Assembly: GCF_000311825.1 (NCBI RefSeq)
Contig: NZ_HE978568.1
Coordinates: 130,657 to 194,656, forward strand
Direction of reading: 5' to 3'
Origin: Peptoniphilus grossensis ph5
Lineage (GTDB): Bacteria > Bacillota > Clostridia > Tissierellales > Peptoniphilaceae
DNA length: 64,000 nt
Positions 33,385-39,957 of this stretch are shown piece after piece; position 1 is the stretch's first letter, and the number at the start of each line of letters is the position of its first letter. Under the pieces are notes generated by a model that saw nothing but the letters and a program-made list of their open reading frames with translations, did no database searches and had not been told where the DNA came from. The position numbers were made by a program, and so were the translations under genes.

Positions 33385-33609
33385 TTACTCGTCGTAATTT
33401 CCGTCATTGACAATTGGTATCTCTACAATTGCTGGGTTTATTTTATAAATCTCAGTACACAAATAGTCAAAATCAATGGCTTTAATAGGTACTAAGCCTC
33501 TTTCCCAACAACTTATAGTTTTAGAACTTTTCCCAATTTTTTCAGCTGTATCACTTAAAGATAAGCCTGCATTTACTCTAGCCGCCCTTAAAGTTATTGT
33601 ATTTGTCAT
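33385..33609 (-). CDS. Cro-like helix-turn-helix repressor
   Basis: 74 residues. HTH_XRE: LRAARVNAGLSLSDTAEKIG then KSSKTISCWERG. Divergent from CI across the operator region; first gene of the leftward early operon. RBS GAAAGGAAGTGATTAC. Confidence 0.88.
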   Translation of the reverse strand: MTNTITLRAARVNAGLSLSDTAEKIGKSSKTISCWERGLVPIKAIDFDYLCTEIYKINPAIVEIPIVNDGNYDE

Positions 33610-33641
33610 GTAATCACTTCCTTTCTCACTGCGTTGAACTT

Positions 33642-33670
33642 ATTATACTACCTGTTTTCGGTAGTGTCAA
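33642..33670 (-). promoter_or_regulatory. Early lytic promoter with operator O2 filling its spacer
   Basis: Minus strand TTGACA (33665-33670), exactly 17 bp, TATAAT (33642-33647): a perfect consensus promoter. The 17-bp spacer is itself the operator CTACCTGTTTTCGGTAG (33648-33664). A repressor bound there would block RNA polymerase. A half operator CGGTAG follows at 33679-33684. Confidence 0.88.
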
Positions 33671-33711
33671 CTCTTTTTCGGTAGTTTTTTTCTTTTTTTA
33701 TTACTTTCTCG

Positions 33712-33740
33712 TTGTTCTTCTTACCTAAAAATGGTATTAT
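33712..33740 (+). promoter_or_regulatory. Repressor (CI) promoter with operator O4
   Basis: TTGTTC (33712-33717), 17 bp, TATTAT (33735-33740). The spacer holds TACC-TAAAAAT-GGTA (33722-33736), the same TACC-N7-GGTA form, so CI or Cro should autoregulate it. RBS GGAAAGGAGGT follows. Confidence 0.72.
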
Positions 33741-33772
33741 ATAGGTAAGAAATCGGAAAGGAGGTATGAAAA

Positions 33773-34390
33773 ATGTTAGAAAATAGGAATGATATTCTTG
33801 TAAAAAATCTTTTATTTTATCTTGATAGGTTAGGTTTAACACAAACGGAATTTGCAAGGGAACTTGGTTATCCAGAGACCACTGTTTCTAATTGGTTTAA
33901 CAAAAACACCTATCCAAGACCTGATAAAATACAAGAAATGGCAAATTATTTTGGAGTAAGAAGGACTGATCTTACTGAAAACAATGATGAACAACAAGCT
34001 CCACTTAAAAATGCCAAATCAATCCCTATTATTGGCACTATTGCCGCTGGATCCCCTCTCTTAGCAGAGGAAAATATAGTCGACTACTTTCTCATAGATA
34101 GTAGAGTTGATGCAGACTTTGGTTTAACTGTTAAGGGCGAAAGTATGATAAATGCAAATATATTTGACGGAGATATTGTTTTTATCAGAAAGCAACCTAC
34201 TTTAGAAAATGGAGAAATTGGAGCAATCCTTTTAGAGAATGAAGCGACCTTAAAAAGGTTTAGCAAAACTGATGGAAGTGTAATCTTACAAGCTGAAAAT
34301 CCAAACATGACTGATTGGCCTAGAGTTTACACAAATGGGAATATACAAGTGCTAGGCAAACTAGTAGGTGTATATAGTAAAAAAAATTAG
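33773..34390 (+). CDS. CI-like repressor, LexA-type self-cleaving
   Basis: 205 residues. N-terminal HTH (LGLTQTEFARELGYPETTVS), then S24 peptidase: Ala-Gly cleavage site in GTIAAGSPLLAEE, catalytic Ser in VKGESMINANIFDGD, Lys in EATLKRFSK. RecA-stimulated cleavage after DNA damage would induce the prophage. Maintains lysogeny through the TACC-N7-GGTA operators. Confidence 0.93.
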   Translation: MLENRNDILVKNLLFYLDRLGLTQTEFARELGYPETTVSNWFNKNTYPRPDKIQEMANYFGVRRTDLTENNDEQQAPLKNAKSIPIIGTIAAGSPLLAEENIVDYFLIDSRVDADFGLTVKGESMINANIFDGDIVFIRKQPTLENGEIGAILLENEATLKRFSKTDGSVILQAENPNMTDWPRVYTNGNIQVLGKLVGVYSKKN

Positions 34391-34439
34391 GGAGTGCAGT
34401 GCGCAAGCACTCTCTAATTAATATGTATGGAGGTATACT

Positions 34440-34751
34440 ATGGGACTATTTAAAAGCAGTGAAGAAAAAGAATTAGAAAGACAACAAAAAGACATTGAAA
34501 AACTAGAAAACTTTATGAAATATTATGGTTTAGAAGGTTTAAACAACGATGACAGAGACAATCTTTTAAACCTTGCAAAAGCATCAGATGGTGATGCCTT
34601 TTTCCACCTTGGGACTATGTTGTCAGCTAGTGAAACAGATTATCTAAGTCACATGGATCATCAAAACAGTGTAATCATTGACCAAAACTTTTTAATCATC
34701 AAACAATTAGACAGATTAAATAAAAACTTAGAAAAATTAATTGAAAAATAA
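34440..34751 (+). CDS. Lysogeny-region protein, unknown
   Basis: 103 residues with RBS TGGAGGTATACT. Coiled-coil N-terminus (EEKELERQQKDIEKLENFMK) and C-terminal helix (LDRLNKNLEKLIEK). Co-directional with CI and integrase; likely expressed in the lysogen. Confidence 0.65.
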   Translation: MGLFKSSEEKELERQQKDIEKLENFMKYYGLEGLNNDDRDNLLNLAKASDGDAFFHLGTMLSASETDYLSHMDHQNSVIIDQNFLIIKQLDRLNKNLEKLIEK

Positions 34752-34794
34752 ATAAAAAAAAAGAAGGCACCATAAAGCGCCCTCTTTAAAAAAA

Positions 34795-34839
34795 GTGGTA
34801 TAAAAATAACACTTTTCCCTGACAGGAATATTATACCAC
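34795..34839. promoter_or_regulatory. Inverted repeat before the integrase gene
   Basis: Perfect 9-bp arms GTGGTATAA / TTATACCAC, 27 bp apart, after a hairpin (about 34762-34787, likely terminator of the previous gene) and before the integrase RBS. Possible operator controlling integrase, or a long-range RNA stem. Confidence 0.5.
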
Positions 34840-34859
34840 AGAAATGGAGGTATAAAACA

Positions 34860-36359
34860 ATGAAAACTGCTTACGCTTACGCTAGGTTTTCTAGTGGAAA
34901 TCAAAAAGAAGAGTCTATTGAGGAACAGTTTTATGAAATAAAAAGATACGCAGAGTCCGAAGGAATAATGATTAAAAAATATTACTCCGACGAAGCTATA
35001 AGTGGTCTTACAAATGGTAGAGATCAATTCCGAGAAATGATAAATGAAATCTTAAATCATGGAGGAATAGATTATGTCATTGTATATAAAGTAGAAAGGT
35101 TTAGTAGAAACAAATATCAATCTGCAATCTATAAAGAAAAGTTATCCCGTAGAGGAGTAAAAGTTTTATATGCTGCCCAAAGACTTTCTGACACCCCAGA
35201 AGGTGGGCTTATGGAAGGTATTTTAGAGAGTTTTGCCCAATATTACTCTGAAAATTTAAGCGTAGATACACGACGTGGACAATATTATAATGCCAGGAAG
35301 GGCTTATTTAATGGTGGAATCCCACCACTAGGTTACTCTATAGATGACGAGAAAAAATATAAAATTGATCCATACGAAGCTACAATAGTAAAATCAATAT
35401 TTGATATGTACTTAGATGGTATGTCTCAATCAGAAATAGCCAGAGAACTTAATAAAAAAGGATATAAAACCAACAGAAAGAGAAACTTTGCCCAAACATC
35501 TATAAGTGGAATTCTAACCAATAAAAAATATATAGGGATCTATGAGCATGGAAGAATACAACTTAAATATAATGTTACTGGTAAAAGAACCCTTGAAGTT
35601 ATGCGACCTGATGACCAAGTTGTAGTAAATTATGATGCAATTCCACCTATTATAGACAAGGAAGTTTTTGAGAGGGTACAAAAAATGATAAAAGATAGAG
35701 CAAATCAAAAAGCAGTTAGACAACATCACGATTATCCACTAAAGGGGCTTATATACTGCGAGTGTGGTCAAAAGATGTATGGCTATACTGATACAAGATA
35801 CCCTAGCAATAGCCGATATCGATGTAAAAAATGTAATAATGCTATAAAAAAAGAAGCCTTAGAAAAATATATTATGTCAGTAGCAAGAAATTACATTTTA
35901 GATAACGCTGATGTTTTAGTTGACAGAATTGAGCAAGAAACAAAAAAAGCATTAGAGTCGCTAGATACCGACAAAAATGCACTTAAAAAAAGGCTTGATG
36001 AAATTGATAAAGAAGAAAATAACTGCGTTGAATATGTAATGTCCTTTGGTGCCAATGACAAAATAAAATCTAAGATAGATGAATTGAATAAAGAAAGAAA
36101 TGAAATTAACAATTTATTAGCATCTACTGGAGGTCCAATAAACATAAAAAAAGAAATTAGAATTTGGATCAATAAAATTAAAAATGATAACTTAGAATTA
36201 AACAAAAAAGAATTTATACAGTTATTGGTTAGAAAGGTTGTAGTTTCAAGGGAGGAAGTGCAAATTTTTTTTAACATATTTGCACGCCCCTCCAACACCA
36301 ACGCCCCCACGAGGGGTGCGACATGGAATGGTATAAAGAGTGCTACAACATCAACATGA
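34860..36359 (+). CDS. Large serine integrase with host-encoded C-terminus
   Basis: 499 residues in the lysogen. Resolvase domain with YARFSSGNQKEESIEEQ (catalytic Ser) and VYKVERFSRNKYQ; recombinase domain GGIPPLGYSIDDEKKY; zinc ribbon YCECGQKM with CKKCNN (~300-330); coiled coil; C-tail. The frame passes through attR: residues after N-A-P are TRGATWNGIKSATTST, coded by the CRISPR repeat and spacer, with TGA at 36357-36359. In the excised phage the gene would instead continue at 473-550. It is responsible for insertion into the CRISPR repeat. Confidence 0.95.
   Translation: MKTAYAYARFSSGNQKEESIEEQFYEIKRYAESEGIMIKKYYSDEAISGLTNGRDQFREMINEILNHGGIDYVIVYKVERFSRNKYQSAIYKEKLSRRGVKVLYAAQRLSDTPEGGLMEGILESFAQYYSENLSVDTRRGQYYNARKGLFNGGIPPLGYSIDDEKKYKIDPYEATIVKSIFDMYLDGMSQSEIARELNKKGYKTNRKRNFAQTSISGILTNKKYIGIYEHGRIQLKYNVTGKRTLEVMRPDDQVVVNYDAIPPIIDKEVFERVQKMIKDRANQKAVRQHHDYPLKGLIYCECGQKMYGYTDTRYPSNSRYRCKKCNNAIKKEALEKYIMSVARNYILDNADVLVDRIEQETKKALESLDTDKNALKKRLDEIDKEENNCVEYVMSFGANDKIKSKIDELNKERNEINNLLASTGGPINIKKEIRIWINKIKNDNLELNKKEFIQLLVRKVVVSREEVQIFFNIFARPSNTNAPTRGATWNGIKSATTST
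36283..36322. other. attR: integrase 3' end joined to CRISPR half repeat
   Basis: Phage arm 36283-36304, core CCCC (36305-36308), then repeat-derived ACGAGGGGTGCGAC (36309-36322). Against the repeat only the first core base differs (C for A). The deduced attP has 22-bp arms around CCCC sharing CACGCC-(C/T)-CTCCA and ACGC in inverted order. Confidence 0.92.
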
Positions 36360-36994
36360 TTTCAATCCACGCACCCACGAGGGGTGCGACTTTACAATTA
36401 TAATAAGCTTAGGGGTCTAATTAGAATTTCAATCCACGCACCCACGAGGGGTGCGACGATTGCTTTTTCTTCTCCGTCATACTCCATGGCATATTTCAAT
36501 CCACGCACCCACGAGGGGTGCGACTTGAGGAACTTCCTGCAAGATTAGACGAGCTAAAATTTCAATCCACGCACCCACGAGGGGTGCGACGCTAAAAAAT
36601 ACGAGATAAATTCTGATGCTAGGGTGATTTCAATCCACGCACCCACGAGGGGTGCGACATGACCTTACATCTTATGCAAAAAGTGAGGATATAATTTCAA
36701 TCCACGCACCCACGAGGGGTGCGACTAGTCGATGTAGGCTTTTACAAAGATTTTTCCATTATTTCAATCCACGCACCCACGAGGGGTGCGACCTTTCAGT
36801 TCCAAAAAAGCTAGTTCAAGTCCTTTATATTTCAATCCACGCACCCACGAGGGGTGCGACAGATTCCAAACCAACTGATGTTACTAATTATATAATTTCA
36901 ATCCACGCACCCACGAGGGGTGCGACTTTTTCTGTATACTGTTGCATCTTGTAAATTGTCGTATTTCAATCCACGCACCCACGAGGGGTGCGAC
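36306..36994 (-). CRISPR. Type I-C CRISPR array, leader-proximal segment (10 spacers)
   Basis: A half repeat to 36322, then spacers at 36323-36358, 36391-36425, 36458-36492, 36525-36558, 36591-36626, 36659-36693, 36726-36760, 36793-36828, 36861-36894 and 36927-36962, separated by ten identical 32-bp repeats, the last at 36963-36994 beside the leader. The newest spacer is 36927-36962. Two spacers clearly resemble resident prophage genes (lysin, holin) and one more does so at a lower level (Rad50-like). Spacer 36591-36626 is a near twin of 285-318 in the distal segment. Confidence 0.98.
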
Positions 36995-37124
36995 TGCATT
37001 TTTTAGCCTTTTTCTACTACTAAAAGATACAGCTAATCATTTTTTTAAGAGTTTTGTCTCTTTTTCATTGTTTTATTATGAGTTAGTTACAAGAATTATA
37101 TGTCCAGCTCTAAATCTCATAATC
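36995..37124 (-). promoter_or_regulatory. CRISPR leader
   Basis: 130-bp AT-rich stretch between cas2 stop and the last repeat, with no coding frame. On the minus strand it leads into the repeat. It should hold the pre-crRNA promoter and the integration signals; I cannot fix a clear -35/-10. Confidence 0.75.
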
Positions 37125-37418
37125 TTATAAGATTAATAAGTCTTTTTCTGGGTTATAGGAGTCATCTCTTCCAAGAGTTTCCACTCTCCTCTCCCAATTT
37201 TTCCCTAAATTGTAAATTCTAATTGAGTCTTTTTTAGGGTCAATTATTTTTTCTAATTTGTTTTTAATAAGAACTAAATCTGCAGGATAAATATTTAGTT
37301 CGAAAACAGAATTTTGAACTCTTTGTCCGTAATCTAAACAGACTTTTGCAACCTGCCTTAATCGTCTTTTGCCATCACTTGACACTGTTTCTACATCATA
37401 GGTTATTAGTACTTGCAT
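37125..37418 (-). CDS. cas2: CRISPR adaptation protein Cas2
   Basis: 97 residues. MQVLITYDVETVSSDGKRRL with the ferredoxin-fold Asp, and GQRVQNSVFELNIYPADL typical for type I-C Cas2. With Cas1 and Cas4 it inserts new spacers at the leader end. One nt separates it from cas1. Confidence 0.96.
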   Translation of the reverse strand: MQVLITYDVETVSSDGKRRLRQVAKVCLDYGQRVQNSVFELNIYPADLVLIKNKLEKIIDPKKDSIRIYNLGKNWERRVETLGRDDSYNPEKDLLIL

Positions 37419-37419
37419 T

Positions 37420-38451
37420 TTAGCCTCCCATCATAAAAGGTGGATAGGATTCTATATCTCCTCTAAGATACGAATTTAATAACATGGCTTGAACATGGGG
37501 AAGTAGCCCTATTTTTATATTTTCTTCTATAAATGGATGATATATTTCTTCTTGTTCTCTTTTGTTCCAATTTTCTAAAACTATTTGTCTGCCATTATCG
37601 TTTAAAAGTGTGGCGCCATTTTCTTTTACCTCAAAATGATTCTTGTTTATTCTATTTAAGTTTATCATTGATAGCGTAAATTTATCAACTAGAAAGGCTC
37701 TCATTTCTTCTATTAAGTCAAGTGCCATGCTAACCCTTCCCGGCCTATCTGTATGAAAGAACCCTGCATAGGAATCTATACCTACACCTCCAAGGGCTGC
37801 CGCAATATTATTTGTAAGTAGTGAATATAGAAAGGATATTAGGGCGTTGAACCTGTCCATTGGAGGTCTTTTGCTTCTATCTATAAAGAAAAAATCTTCA
37901 CGCTGTTTTATTATTAATTCATCTAAGACCGAAAAGTACTCTCTAGCTATTATTCCTTCTATACCTCTTACACTGTCTTTGTTCTTGCAGTTTTTGATTT
38001 CCAGCATTAAAAGTTTTATGGAATTTATAACTTCTTCTAGTCTTTTGACATCAACTTTTTCTTTATTGTCTAACTTTCCTCTTATTAAGATTTTCCTGGA
38101 ATTATATGCCTTTGCGTAGATTATATTTTTTACAAAATCCAAGGACTCTTCTGACTCTTGCATTTTATATTGTTTCTTCCTTGTGTAAATATTTCCATAA
38201 GATGCTCCAAGAACTCTGCCGCAATACTTTCCATAGGGTGTAAAGAAGGTTATGGCTACATTTTCTTCCATACACATTTTCATTAAATCTGGACTCATGC
38301 CCATATAATTAAAACAAACTATCTGTTTTAATATGTGGATTGGGTATCTTGCCACTGTTTTTGAATCAAGAGTTATAGAAATGTTTCTTCCTTCTTTTCT
38401 AAGATAATAATCTGGATTTGTGACATATAAAGTGTTCAATAGCTTTTTCAT
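37420..38451 (-). CDS. cas1: CRISPR integrase Cas1
   Basis: 343 residues. Active-site Glu in EGIIAREYFSVLDEL, His and Asp in GIDSYAGFFHTDRPGRVSMA and LALDLIEEMR-type helix. Metal-dependent spacer integrase. ATGA overlap with cas4. Confidence 0.97.
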   Translation of the reverse strand: MKKLLNTLYVTNPDYYLRKEGRNISITLDSKTVARYPIHILKQIVCFNYMGMSPDLMKMCMEENVAITFFTPYGKYCGRVLGASYGNIYTRKKQYKMQESEESLDFVKNIIYAKAYNSRKILIRGKLDNKEKVDVKRLEEVINSIKLLMLEIKNCKNKDSVRGIEGIIAREYFSVLDELIIKQREDFFFIDRSKRPPMDRFNALISFLYSLLTNNIAAALGGVGIDSYAGFFHTDRPGRVSMALDLIEEMRAFLVDKFTLSMINLNRINKNHFEVKENGATLLNDNGRQIVLENWNKREQEEIYHPFIEENIKIGLLPHVQAMLLNSYLRGDIESYPPFMMGG

Positions 38452-39101
38452 AATTCTGCCCCATAAATATAGTTATCAACATTTTTAATTTTTTTCGTTA
38501 TCCTTGGGCTACACTCATTATAAAGAGAACACATCTTGCAATTCTTATAATTTTCTGCTCTAGGGACTATTTTTTCTTTATAGTACTGGTGCATCTCTTT
38601 TGCTGCACTTATTGTTAGTTCTCTTAATTCATTTGCGAACTCAACTTTTTCACGAGTATCTGTTTCATTATAATAAATATATCCATAATCAAGTTTTGTA
38701 TTGAAATTTTCTTCCACACAAATTGCCTGTGCCATTAACTGGGCATTGTCATAATTATATTTTTTCTTTTTGCCCCTCTTATATTCTATAATAATTGGCT
38801 GCCATAAGCCCTTTCTATTATTCAACTCAATTCCCTTATCTGATTTATGAAATTCGATTGCATCTAACCTGCCAGAGAGTCCCAGATTTTTGGAACTCAC
38901 TGACATTGCTCTTGATATTATTAAGTCTTTTCTCTTTTCTTTTATAAAGGGTTTATCAACTTTTGTATGAATTACTTGACCTTCCGCTGTAAATGAATTT
39001 TCCGTCCAAATATTTTCAACATGAATTAGAGCCCACTGTCTCTTACAAAACAAAAAGTGTTGAACTCCACTTAACATTAGGTATTCATCTTCAGCATACA
39101 T
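38448..39101 (-). CDS. cas4: Cas4 PAM-selecting nuclease
   Basis: 217 residues. Fe-S cysteines in HFLFCKRQW and CKMCSLYNEC, RecB-like nuclease residues SGRLDAIEFH and IIEYKRGKKKK, and the QxxxY-like AQLMAQAICVEE. Trims prespacers and selects the TTC PAM in type I-C. Confidence 0.95.
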   Translation of the reverse strand: MYAEDEYLMLSGVQHFLFCKRQWALIHVENIWTENSFTAEGQVIHTKVDKPFIKEKRKDLIISRAMSVSSKNLGLSGRLDAIEFHKSDKGIELNNRKGLWQPIIIEYKRGKKKKYNYDNAQLMAQAICVEENFNTKLDYGYIYYNETDTREKVEFANELRELTISAAKEMHQYYKEKIVPRAENYKNCKMCSLYNECSPRITKKIKNVDNYIYGAEL

Positions 39102-39102
39102 T

Positions 39103-39957
39103 TTAAATTCCCTTAATATGTTCTACTTTTAATCCCTTTTCTTCATATTCTTTTAGTTTTTCTTGGTCTAGTCTAATATTGTAATCTTCATATTTTACTT
39201 TTAAGTCTTCTGCGTTAGGAAGGTCGTACTCTAATAGGTCCTTTATCTTTCCACTTGACACATCTCCAACCTTTGATGAGTGATTAAACCAGAATATGTC
39301 TTTGACTTCCATAGAGCCGTCTGGTCTAGCTGACGAAATATCATTAATAAATAAAGTTTTTATACATTCTTTTATAGTTTCCACATCTTTTTCATCGAAG
39401 CCAGTTTTTTCTGCAAAGTATGAATTAATGCTTCCATTAACTACATAAACTCCGTGGTCCACAAAGTGCTTTGTTCCCATTGTATCGGCACTTCTTGACT
39501 TTCCGGCAGTAGGTTCCATACCACTTATAGATTTAGTTATTTGCATTGTAGTTGTTTCTATTGGCTCAAGAGATTTTGCTATAGAAATACTTACTGGTCC
39601 TCTAATTCCAAGAGATCTTTTTTGATAAGTAAAGACTTGACCAAAGGACCTTATATCAATCCATTTTTCATTGGCTCTTTTTTCTACTTCTTCGTCACTA
39701 TCTTCTTTTTTGAAAACTGAATCAAATCTTTTTTCAAGAGATCTAAAGCCGTCGTCACTTCTGTCTAAGGATTTTACAAAGATGTCGTGACCCATGTCTT
39801 GCATCCTATTTCTTAGCTTTCTCTTTAAGCATACATCAGAAATTTCTCCAAATCCTCTATTATCTATTCTTGGCATATTGCCAGTTAGTGGGTCACCATT
39901 AGGATTTGCTCCAGAAACTTCAATTGTAAAAATAAAATCTACTTTATTATTAATCAT
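39103..39957 (-). CDS. cas7: Cas7c (Csd2) Cascade backbone
   Basis: 284 residues. FTIEVSGANPNGDPLTGNMP at the N-terminus is the Csd2 signature; later QITKSISGMEPTAGK-type loop. Polymerises along the crRNA. Confidence 0.95.
   Translation of the reverse strand: MINNKVDFIFTIEVSGANPNGDPLTGNMPRIDNRGFGEISDVCLKRKLRNRMQDMGHDIFVKSLDRSDDGFRSLEKRFDSVFKKEDSDEEVEKRANEKWIDIRSFGQVFTYQKRSLGIRGPVSISIAKSLEPIETTTMQITKSISGMEPTAGKSRSADTMGTKHFVDHGVYVVNGSINSYFAEKTGFDEKDVETIKECIKTLFINDISSARPDGSMEVKDIFWFNHSSKVGDVSSGKIKDLLEYDLPNAEDLKVKYEDYNIRLDQEKLKEYEEKGLKVEHIKGI

Larger units (their letters stand above)
473..36308. mobile_element. Complete PBSX-like (contractile tail) prophage, about 35.8 kb
   Basis: The boundaries are set by the interrupted CRISPR repeat. 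The element has lysogeny genes on the plus strand at the right (CI, integrase) and early, head, tail and lysis genes on the minus strand running left, a standard temperate phage layout. All modules look intact: terminase, portal, ClpP-type protease, capsid, sheath, tube, tape measure, baseplate, lysin, holin, recombination and repressor. I saw no broken structural gene, so it may be inducible. Its attachment site is the repeat of the host type I-C CRISPR array. Confidence 0.96.

Noticed and set aside
36391-36425. Spacer that could encode TPKLIIIV, similar to the sheath segment TPKKLIVVV
   Set aside because: A stop codon lies just before in that frame and the DNA match is poor, so it is probably chance.
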